A stretch of 64,000 nucleotides of DNA. It comes from Macrocystis pyrifera (taxonomy: Eukaryota; Sar; Phaeophyceae; Laminariales; Laminariaceae). Positions 40,801 through 52,800 of the stretch are shown here, in pieces. The first letter of the stretch is position 1. The number at the start of each line of letters is the position of its first letter. The translations under genes were made by a program, and so were the position numbers. The notes under the pieces were generated by a model that did no database searches, was not told the DNA's origin, and saw only the letters and a list, made by a program, of their open reading frames with translations. Where the stretch lies: assembly GCA_031763025.1 (NCBI GenBank), contig JASSKH010000006.1, positions 2,708,958 to 2,772,957 on the forward strand, given 5' to 3'.

Positions 40801-43800
40801 ACAGTCTCCACAATCGCAGGCACATCCTCTACAGCAGGAGTCTCGGGCGAGTCGTCAGCGACAGTGGCCGGCTCGGTCGGAGCAGTATCCTCGGTCGGGG
40901 TCGGAGCTACGACCACAGTCTCGTCCACCTCAGACTCCGCGTCTTCAACACTCTTGGCCTCGATCTCCCTGGACACCGCAGAAACCGCAATGTCTACATC
41001 CAACTGCTCTTCAGTCTCGACCGGCTCAGCCACAGCCTTGATGGCAGCAGGTTCACCCTCAACGACGGCCTCCTCGGGTAAGGAGTCCGCAACAACGGCT
41101 GTGTCAATGAGAGCAGCGTCGTCGACCGGGGTCACGGCGGCGAACACCACCACCTTCTCCTCAGGCACGGCGTCTTCCACAACCTCATCGTCGATTTCCC
41201 CGATCGCCACAGCGTCGACAGCGCCCACGACCGTTGGTTCTTCAGCTTCCACCGGTTCAGCTACAGCCTCCGCGGTCGCGGGTGTATCTTCAACGGTGGT
41301 TGTCTCGGTTACGTCTTTGATTCCGGTAGAAGGCTCGATCGAAGAAGCATCCTCAGCAAGCGTGGCGGCAGCGACCCCCGCTATCTCGGCCTCGCACGCC
41401 GCGTCTTCCACAACCCCGACATCGATGTATCTGGTAGCCGCAGTCTCAATAACGTCCACGTCTGCGGGCTCTACAGTCTCCACAGACGAAATCACAATCT
41501 CGGCAACCGCAGGTTCATTTCCAACGGCAGGAGACTCTGGCGAGTCGTCAGCGACAGCAGCTGGCTCAATCGGAACAGCATGCTCAGTCGGGGTCGCGGC
41601 AGTTTCCACCACCAACTCAGATTTCACAGATTCTGCGCCTTCTGCAACCTCGGCCTCAACTTCCCCGGTCCCCACAGTGTCCACATCGTCCACCACTTCT
41701 GGTTCTACATTCTCCACCGGCACGACCTCATCTTCGACAGGTTCTTCCTCCACGGCAAGCGTCCCGGGAGATTCAACCGCCACCGTACCTTGCTCGGTCG
41801 GAGCAGCATCCTCGACTGAGGTCTTCAATACGACCACCGCTTCATCTGCTTCACGATCCGCGCCTGTATCAACGGCCTTGATCTCCTTGACTACGACAAC
41901 GTCCTGATCCGCCATCGTCCCGGGAGAATCGTCGGTTGAAGCAACTGCCTTGATGGTGGCAGCATCCTCGACCGGGGTCGGGGTAGCGACAACCAACACT
42001 TTCTGTTCATCACCCGCGTCTTCCACAACCTCAGCCTTGGTATCCTTGGTTGCCGGAGTATCGTCAACATCCACGGCCGTCAGCTCTGCAGTCTTCACTG
42101 GTCCAGCCACAGGCTCGACAATAACTGGTTCGTCCGTATCATCGAACGTTTTCGGCGAGTCGTCGGTCGCAGCAGCCACCGCGATCGGAGCAGCATCCAT
42201 AACCGGCGTCGCTTCAGCGACCATGGCCACCTTCTTATTGGACTCCATGTCTTCCACAACCTCAGCCTCGATTTCCTTGGTCGCCATAGCATCAAAAACG
42301 CCGACATCCATTGATTTTTCCGTCTTCACTGGTTCCGCCTCAGCCTCGACGATCGCTACTTCCTCCTTGCCTGCGGGTGACCCGGCCGGCTCGTCGGTCG
42401 AAGCAGCTGTCTTGGTCGAAGCGGCATCTTCGGATACGCACGAATCACATAGATTCCACAAATAATCTAGAACGGGGACGCCCGCTACCTTCTCTTCAGG
42501 GTCTGCAGCTACCGCATTCTCGGCCTCGATATCCTCGGTCGTCACAACGTCAATAGACTCCACCACCGCCAGCTCTGAAACCTCCACGGGCTCACCCACA
42601 CTCTCCACAATCGCTGGTGTTTCCTCGCCTACAGAAGTCTCGGCCGAGTCATCGACCGCAGGGACTGTCTCCGTCGGACTAGCATACTCGGCCGAGGTCA
42701 GTGCGGCCACCACCGCCACTTCTACGTCCGACCCCGCGTCTACCACAACCCCAGCTTCAATCTCCCTGGTCATCACAGCGTCGCCCACCACCGCTGGCTC
42801 TTCAGCCTCGACTAGCTCCGCCGCAGCCTCAATGATCGCTGGTTCTTCTCCTAGAGGAGTCTCGGACGAGTTATCGGCCACAGAAACTACCTCGGTCGGC
42901 GCAGTATCGTCGACAGGCGTCACGGAGGCAGCCACAGCCATCTCCACCGCAGACCCCACGTCTCCTTTAGCCTCGGTCTCAATCTCCCCTATCGCCACGG
43001 TGTCCACAGCATTCACAACTACGGCCTCCTCAGTCTCCACTGGCTCAACCACAGTCTTGACAATTGTTGGTTCTTCAACCACAAGCGTCTCAGGCGAGTA
43101 GTCGGCCGCAGCAGTACTATCACCCATGGTCGATTCAGCTGCCGCTGCTTGTTCTGGGACGGTCTCGTCAATAGTCGCTGTCGTCGCCTCAGTTGCACTT
43201 GTTACCTCGTCCTGAGTCGTCACCACTGGTTCAGGAATAGGGTCTGCAGGAGCGGCCTCCGGCTCAGATGGAGAATCGCCACTTCGTGCGGCAGGGGGTG
43301 GTTCTTCGAGCACAAGCTCGTCTTCTACAGGGAATTAACGGAGAGCGATGCGGAAGATATCGATGGAAAAGTGGCGTTATACGAAAATATTTCGCAAATA
43401 CTCGTTTCGGACTACTCAGCATCAAGCTGGGGGGTAAATCTTCGAGGGGTCTGCGACTAGAGCTAAACAATGATTCGGGCTTACACCTGCAAGCCTTAAT
43501 GGGGGTGGGTGAAAGAAAGATAAGCTTAGACACCTCAATTGTCATGTATGCGTTCTCCATCGTCTGTGTTAAGGAACCTGTGATATCGTACTTCAATGTC
43601 ACCCGTATAGTTTTTTTTTCTTGACACACGCGGTCACAGCCGCACCGTTTCAACTTTGTACGGTTGCGTACAACGTAACGTCACCGCATTTTGTCATCAC
43701 CTACTTGGAGGGGGTATGCGATAAACGATTTACCGACAGGAGGCCATTTGATCGGTGAAATAAACCATTTTCACTCAGTGCTAATGTTCTCTGGCGAACA

Positions 43801-46800
43801 AGCGGGTTCAAGCTGGATGTCCGAAATCTTCTCCGCCACGAATGCCCGGAGCTAGCGGCGAAGATGTGTCTTGGCCAACCACAGGTCTTCAAAAAGACCA
43901 AGAATAGGCAGGCGTTCCTGTAGCAAGAAACCATTGGTCTTGGTATTTTTTCTAATCGAGCCGGCTCGAGGTATTCCGAGGTACGTCTGTAAATATGTTG
44001 GCGCAATGTTTTGAAGACTCGGCCTCAAACTAAGTAATTACAAGGCAACGACGTAAAATATACGTGTTTCCGTTCAAAAGCCAAAATGTCTACACCGTTT
44101 TATCGAGCCAGATTCAGAATGTCTTGCACACGTCTTCTATAATTATTTTTCGAAAATTCTAGAGACGGCATTTTTTTTCTTTCGTTCGCCGAAACCGTTG
44201 GGTCCAAGGTGTTCTAAATTTCCCCAAAAAACCCAAAGGGCAACAAACGGAGCAAAACAAATACCGTTCCAACAAAAAAATTAAAAGAACCCTTGAAAGA
44301 TGCGTGCAAAACTGAGGGTCAGACTCAAAACAACGGCGTCGACTTGATCGGGGGAATAAATTTAGGTCGTTAAACCTGGACCAGTCTGTACGTATGCGCC
44401 AAATGGTACGAAGGTAAAAACCTTACGCTCGGTGTCTTGGTCTCACGATTTTTGTGTGGTGTGACGCAGGTTCAGTCCACGGTATACGCCACTCATGACA
44501 ATTTCCTACGCCGGAGCCAAGAACATGATTGTGGCCATGACTTAGACTTATGTTTCACTCTGCAATCCTTTGTGCATTAACATGAATATCAGGCAGTTAA
44601 AATTGCATCGACTCTACGTTCAATATATCATTGATTCTCCTAAAAAAAGCTTGTGAAGCGAATGACTACACCCTCGCGTCGATCGACAGATACCTAATAG
44701 GCTTGTCCGCAAGCCTTCAAATCACGCCGATAGACTTGGAAAACAAATAGACCACTCACCAACTGGGATAGCTTCTTCCTCCTCCACAGCTGGGGCCCCC
44801 GTGTCTACCACAGCCTCTGCCTCGGTCCCCTTGCTCACAACGGCGTCCACTACTGCGGTGGTGATCAGTTCTTCCGCCTCTTCTAGCTCGGACACAGGCT
44901 CGACAAACACTGCTTCCTCCGCCTCGCCCAAAGGCGATTCCGTGTCGATCAAATTAGTATCCTCGACAGGTACCGCCGCTGGTGGCGGTACGTATTCTTC
45001 GGCCACCATCCCGGTCTCTGCGCGCGTCACCTCGGTTGGACTCGAAACCTCTTCCAGGGTCGTCGCCACCGGTTTGGGGGCGGCATCCTCGGTCGCTGCC
45101 GTTGGCTCCGGCCCAGGGGCGTCGCTTGGTGAGGCACTTGATGCGTCACTTGATGCGGCAGTGGGTTGGTCCTCGGCCTCGTGTTCATCGCCTGCAGGTG
45201 AAAGGTTGAGCACGAAGTGGAGGTGACCAACAGGCAAGAATGTGGTGAGTGACGTGATACCAAGTACTACAGTAGTTTCAGCATTTGTGTTTATTTCTTG
45301 GCGGACAGTCACTTGCTCCGTATCAGGAATATTAGAATATAGTCAACACGATCACGCAAGGATTCACCGTATTCTATTCAGCAATGAGCGATGCGGACAT
45401 GGTGAGTGTTGTGCAGACAACACAGCAACTGGCACGGAAATATTTACCAAAAACTGTCGTAAGATAAATGATGTACGCTGACGGCGCGCGAGTATTCTTT
45501 AGGCCAGTGGCGAGCCTTGAGGAGACGATGACAGCCATCGCCCCCATTTTTTTGCCGTTCGTGCTGATATTCTCGGAGACTAAACCTGAGGCCTCGTCCT
45601 TTCTGGCATAAGTAACATGGTGGATATTACTTGACCCCACCGAAGCGAACCGTAACAGGGACGCCAATAAACCAACACGTGAACTACTTCGGCACCCCAA
45701 TCTGAGAAGGCGGCGATCTAGCTGTCGACATCGCACGGAGTGCGTAAATATCCTGGCCGTGCTTCAGGCCGTGCAATCTAGAATTGTGCAACCACCAGAG
45801 CGTGCCCCCGTGGCTCAAGGTGCACACTCTAATGTTGAGGTATTAGATGTCCTACTCTACGGGTGCGTGGCACCGACGGTATCTAAGGAAAATTGCATAG
45901 CGAAAACCTGTTGCAAGCTTACAACTCCTTGCTGCTCATGAGTAGGCCGGCGTAAGAATAACACAACGAACTACGGCTTACGTTATGCTCTACCAGTACA
46001 TACTACTTAAAACATGTTCTAAGACTATCGGAGCGTTCTGTCCACGGGCTTCACGGCGCGGATGAGGTACGATCGATCGCTGAATGGCAAGGCTGACTTC
46101 GGAGGGTAGAGGTAGGAGTGAATTTTGATACTTGACAACCAAATACATCGACATTCTAACCGAGGGGTGAATCGAATGAGCCCGAAAGGTGAGCGACTGG
46201 TTCAGCAAGAAGGGGGCAACAATAAGAGGTCGGCATAATGTCTATATCAACAGTCCTGATACTGCATATCATGAGGTGATACAAGATACACCTGGTATAT
46301 CCATAGTCATATCATGCACAAAGTGACTGTGATATTTTATGAGGTATCAAGCATGAGCGAATAACCTTCGCCGCTGTGGTCACCCATTCCACGTACTTGA
46401 AGCATCTTATAACGTACAGCATGATAGAATATATCATGAATATCATGTAATATGTGATATGCTATGATGCACCACAAATCACTTCGATAAAGTACCAAAA
46501 AAATTCCAAAGGCACCGTCACAGCCCTAGCCCATCGCGTGCTTGTTTTAAGGATGAAGCGATGACCTCGAGACTAGAGGTGAGCACCGCTAGAAAAAAAA
46601 ACAGTTTTATCCGGTCATTGTAATTCCAGCAGGCGTGTTCGAGCAACCGTTTTTTTTTTTAAAGAGTTTTTTATCGGTTGACCGGTTGACCGGTTACCGG
46701 AAGAAAAAAAAAAACGGAAAAGAAACGCGGTAACTGGCTAACCGGAAGAAACGGCAGCACGGATCAAGCTCATTACAGCAGTATCTTGATACTACTGCTG

Positions 46801-49800
46801 GTCTGCAATAATAGTGACACTTGTAGCGCCTACAGCAATACAAGCACGGAACAAGAACAACCTAAACGACAGTTACACTGCCCATGGGCTTGTCAAGTGT
46901 ACGTGCATGCCTCAATTTTCGTACGTACATACACATCTATCATGAGGGGGAGAAACCATAGGGCTGTTTAGAAGCTCTACGCAAAATGGGTACTACTTCA
47001 TACTGGTAGGGGTATACACCTGGTACCTGGTATATATGCTTGAAGTATTTATAGTACCAAACGGCAATGCCGTCTACATATCAAATTATATACCCGGACT
47101 TGTCGTCACCTGCGTGTATCATATCATACCAGACTGTTGTTGCAGTGCCAGTGAGTAGCATACCACCGTGTGTTCATTTCGTAGGCTACCGATGACTCGG
47201 TTACCACAGAAGCGCCACACACTGAACACAAATAGCCATTGTTTGCCAACGATTTGAAGGTGTTTAAGGTTCCTATCCGGTTTTAACCGCTTACCAAAAA
47301 CGCTTTAAACCGGCTGAGAAAAAAACGCCTTAATCCCGTTTTTTCTTTTGAGAGTGACGCCCCCTTATCCGATTTTCGGGGGGGGGGCGTTCCCTCTTGG
47401 TATCCACCTCTACTCTCGAGACACGAATAAGATCGTTAAATCAAGTGACTTAGCTTTAATTGGCCACCCAATCCGAACCTTGTACCCTGGTACATACCAC
47501 ATATCAAATGGTGTGATCTGATACACGTCACGATATGATAAGAGTATATAAATTCCACACCTTGGATAACGTAGCACGTAACGCTTTACGTTAATGTTAG
47601 GCGTCAGTAACAAAAAACCGTAACATTACGTTACCTCGTTACCTACTGTCTGGATTTTGTGATAACATAGTGTTAGTGTTTTATGATGTTGGCGGGCGAT
47701 CGCGTACCATTATGTTAGAGTGTTACCTTGATCCCGTACTGACCGTAGTATATCTGTTGCGGTGTTAGGGTATGCAACCCATAGCGTGTAACCCTATGTC
47801 AGCGTGTCCGCGGAATTCCTTGTGTCTATCGTAACACACGTTGAAGGGATAACGTACATGGTCAATTAGACGTTAACATTATGTTACCGTGTTAGCGACA
47901 TCAGCCTGTTGTGAGTAACGTTATGTTAGTGTGTCAGCGAGATTCTTACTTGCTACCGTAACACCCTTTACAAGGCTAACGTACACGGCCAAATAAACGC
48001 GTACATAACACTATGTTAGTGTGCTAGTGAATTCCTAGTGGCTATCGTAAACACGTCAGAGGGATGATGTATATTGTCAATACTTAACACAATGTTTCCG
48101 TATCGGCCGCAGCAGCAGTCTGTATCGAGCGACGTTATGTGAGGGTGTTAAGGAAGTCTTGCTGCTTATGCAACACACGTCAAACGGACAATGTGTATGA
48201 TCGATAAAACACCAGTATTAAGTTAAATGTGTTAGCTCGTACGCAATGTATGTAGTGACACAAGTAAGCAGATAACGTACACCCCCAATCTAACATCAAC
48301 AATGGGTTACTGCCGTGGTAACTCGTAAGTGCGAGTGTGCAGATTACGTTATAGATGGATAACGTACTGTGTCATAGATGGATAACGGCAATTTTTTAAC
48401 GTCACGGGACAGCTTTCGCGGACTTTTATTGCTCGCCGCGCAATGTATATAAAACCCCTGTTCTGGCAGGTACTGGAGCAATGTATAGTCATTCCCCTTG
48501 ACTAGAGAGCCAACTTTTATTAGAATCCTCGACAGACATCGATCGACAAAACCAACGACACTGTCATGAAATCTGCACGGAATGCGCTCGTTAAGGTCTC
48601 CGACCCAGCCTAGTGTCACAGCGCTCACACCTCGGTCGGTGATATGTGGCGTGGGCTCACCAGGCGTCTGATAAAAAACATTTTGGCGCTGATCTGTAGA
48701 AGACACACGAACAGAAATCTCGACCCTTCTCCGATGGTCAAAAAAAGGCCATTTTTCAGGTTTGACATCAATCGAGAAACCCAACGATTACGTCACGAAC
48801 TCTGAAATGAAGCGCGCTGGTTAGAGGCTCCGACCCACACTAGTATAACAGTTCTCACACCTCGGTCGGTGACATGTGGCGTGGGTGGGCCAGGCGTCTA
48901 CTAAAAACATATTTGGCAGCTGGTGTGTAGAAAATAAACGACAAAAACTCTCGATTCCTCTCCGTTGGCACGAAACCGAACTTTTTTTAAAGTTTTGACG
49001 AAGAGCATAGGACACCGCGGACAACCTCTCGCCCCCTAGACCACGGATTTCAATGATACCTCCGAGGCCGGAATCTACACTCATTGGCCTTGCCCGGTAC
49101 GAAGCTCGTTGACCGTGGGTGGATTACATGTCGAGATCGAAGGTCAATCGTCGCGTGACCCGTATTATTTTAGGCTTGCCATGGATAACGTACTGGCGGG
49201 GTTTCCAGAAAAAATGAGGCGTTTTTTTTTTGCGAGGATCCCTCTTAAATATCCCCTGTTTTGGGGTTTTAAAATATGGAGGCGTTTTTTTACCGGGGAT
49301 GCCATGCTATCCTCCACCCCGGGGATGTTATTGTAGGTATCCCCTACTGGGATGTCGGCGAAATTGGATAACACGGCTACGTTATGTTACTCCCACAAGC
49401 CGCTTTACCACTAACACAGGTAACACATGCTAGATCTCGGGAAGATCCAAAGGGTAACGTAGTAACATTACGTTAGAACGACTTCGGCCCCAACCGTAAC
49501 TCAGTAACATAAAGTTAGACCCCGATTGATTTTTTATGGCAACATGGTAACGGAACGTTACCATCAGATATTTACTGGCGGTAACACCGCAACATAATGT
49601 TACAGAGTCTTCCGCATTTAGGCTAACATCCTAACATAATGTTACGTATGGGCCAGCTAAGACGGGAACGTATCTAACGTGCGTTAAGTGTTGCGTTAAC
49701 CGAGCCTAAGGCAATCAGATGGGGGGTCCAGATAGCGTAGTGTTAGTACTATAGTGCTGGCCACTGCGTTAGGTTACATTAGTGTGTTCTCTGTAACACA

Positions 49801-52800
49801 ATGCTATGTGTTAGTAGTGCTGGCGAACATGGTAACGGTATGTTAGAGTGTTATGCATAACACTCCTCCCGAGGGTAAGACTATGTTAGTGTGTTGTGTC
49901 TAACGCTGCGTCGACAGAAACATTATGTTATCGTGCTAGTAAATATGCGGATATCGATCTGGGCATGTTAGAGTGGTAAAATGCACGTTTTTCGTCAAAG
50001 CCTAACACTGTGTTACGGTGTTGAAATAGTTCAATGACTGATCACGGCATAACATAATGTTACTGTGCCAGAGCTGAACGAGACCGTGCAGCAACATAAT
50101 GTTAAGGCACGTGCATGTTCGTGGGTTTCCAGTGAATACGGTGTTACCGCGTTACCATGATCGCTCCCCGAGTGCTAACACTATGTTAGTACGCTACCAT
50201 GTTACTGTGTTAGACTCCATAACGGAGGTAAGTGTTATTCGAGTGTTACGCTATCCGATGAGTGATTAAATTCATTCTATTTTCATTCATGCTACCGACC
50301 TCAAGCGAAACCATCCTTTTCGAAGATTGAGGGCGGCAGAGAAGAGCAAGACTAATTCACATCCCGGTACGGGACCAATAGCCGGCCAGCAAGGGGGGAG
50401 CGGGGTTGTGCTGAAAATAAGTTAGTCGTGGCCGCTGATAGAGCGGCTGACTCGTACCTCTGACGGTAATATGACGCATACCTCGGCATGCCGTTGCCCG
50501 TACCCTCCATCTAGACTGTCTTTGCTTTGTTCTATGTCTGCCTAGCTGCTTTATTTTTTCGTGTGCGTGCATTTTCCTGTGCCTTTTCCCAGACGTTTGC
50601 TGCATGGTCGTTTGGTTTGTTTGAGTGTTTCTGTTTGGTTGTACTTTCTCGGCAACGACCGTGTTTTGTATGAGCAGGCCCGATCCCCTTTGTGAGCGAG
50701 TACGCGACATTAAAATCCTGTACGTTAGTACACATGTAACAGGGTACCGAAGTAAAAGGAAAGTGCAGCCAGGGCAAACACGGGCACGCAATGATGTTAG
50801 GTAGGAATCTTGAACATCCGCGAGGCGGTTTCGTCGGTCCGCTAGTGGTACTCGCGCCGCTACTGCTTACCTACACTGCTATGATGACTGTTATTTTTTA
50901 TTATTAATACGACAATGTTGCAGCCTGAGCTTCAACACTCATCACTCAAAAGCACCCTCCGAAAGAAGAAACCAATAGGCGTTGAAGAAGCATTCCCCGA
51001 AGAAAGGAAAAACAAAGGGTCTTGTATTATATTTTATAGCGCCACGATAAGAATTACCGGGAACCAGGTACCAAGTGATATATATATTTGTACAATCAAC
51101 GTGATACGAAGTACCAGGTGTATGATAAGATATGATTTAATGTATGATATCATATCATAACTAATGATATACCATGTTTTATATCATATCGTATGCATAT
51201 GATATGACATATACCATGGGTATATGATATATCATTTTACATCATAGCATGTCATTCGATGATGTGTACATCATTATTTCTCACATGAAATGACATGATA
51301 TGGTAGTATGTGATAGCACTCCTCCACGTTGAGTGGGACGTTTTCTCCATGATACAACTTCTTCGAACCCCAATACTCAGCACACAGGCTTTACAACTCG
51401 CTACACAGCTGAATTCGTGACATTTGTAGAATATCACAAATATTTTATATACTATATGGTGTGATATGACACGACGTGACAAAATATGACATGACAGGTC
51501 GTGGCAGGGCATGACTGACAAGACAGGACGTGATATGATATGATATGGCATGGCATGACCTATATGATGTGATAGTATGTGATATGATATAATATATTGT
51601 ACGATACTATATGATATCATATCATGTGATATCATGTGATATGTTATGCTGTGATATTATGTGACATTGTATCATATGATGTTATATAATGTGATATGAT
51701 GTGATATCATATGATATCATGTGATAATATTATTTCATAAGCTATCATGTGAAACGATATGGTACGGTGTGATATCATATGATATCATGTGATAATACTA
51801 TATCATAAGCTATGATGTGAAACGATATGGTACGGTATATCATATTAGATATGTTTACGTCATGGTATGATATAGCACATGATACAACACGATCTGACCT
51901 GAGCAAAATATATATCGACATTATACTGTTTCGTGATAATGCTACACTACTGTATTATCATAGTGTCATACCAGGTATGGTATACCAATCCAAGTATGCA
52001 ACTTTAATATGACACCGAGCTGTTGATAGGGATAGGGTTGCAGTCTGTCTTGTTTATCAGCTTGATTCGTTGTGCGTTTCGAATATCACCCGCCAGCTCA
52101 CACTACAGTCGTACCACGCCGTCAGTCACATATCCCGCTGGGATACTCACCAGCACGAGCATCTCGTTCGTCCTCCGCGACCACCACCACTTCCACTTCA
52201 GGCTTGGCATCTTCTCTAATATCAGCCTCAATCTCGTCAGCTACGATGACGTCCGCGGCTTCAGCATCCTCTGATCTTCCCGTCTCCACCGGCGTGGCTG
52301 CAGCTTCGACCACCGGTGTCTCCTCCTCGCCCAAGGGCAATTCACGGGAGCGGTCAGCCGGAGCAGCATCTTCGGCGTTGGGTGCCGCGGCTGCCGGAAT
52401 AGTTTCTTCGGTCACCCCGTCGGTCTCCGCAGACGTCGTCTCGGTCGGACCCGCTGTCTCATCTAGGGGGGTCGCTGCCGATTCGGTGGTGGGTTGTCCG
52501 CTGTCAACGGCGGAACCAGACTTGGAGATGTCGCACGAGATGCTGCCGGGGGCGCTTTGTTCGTCGGCCACAGACTCTCCTTCTGCGGCGGGTACTGCAG
52601 TCAACGCGACGAGGGGCATCATCGACGGGCGGGCGTTTGCTTCCGCATCGTAGCATGATAGGGACTTACTGCTCATGCTTGTTTTGAAATACCGATCAAC
52701 CGGCATCATCCTCAGGGAATTGCCACCATTTAGAGTGCATTTTCAGCCGCCAGGTCCACTAGTGCAGCCGCAAGCGATTAAAACACGTTGTTGGGTGCGA

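Larger units (their letters stand above)
45192..52150 (-). other. Gene A intron 5 (6,959 nt), repeat-rich
   Basis: Donor GTGAGT at 52150 and acceptor CACCTGCAG at 45192. By far the longest intron, at least ten times most of the others. It contains the short-palindrome fields (47570-48330, 49370-50260), a 230-bp tandem duplication, a ~10-bp-period AT-rich satellite (51110-51880) with a smaller relative at 46230-46480, several A or T homopolymers and a triple GGTTGACC near 46675. No protein-coding gene is supported inside it. Confidence 0.55.
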
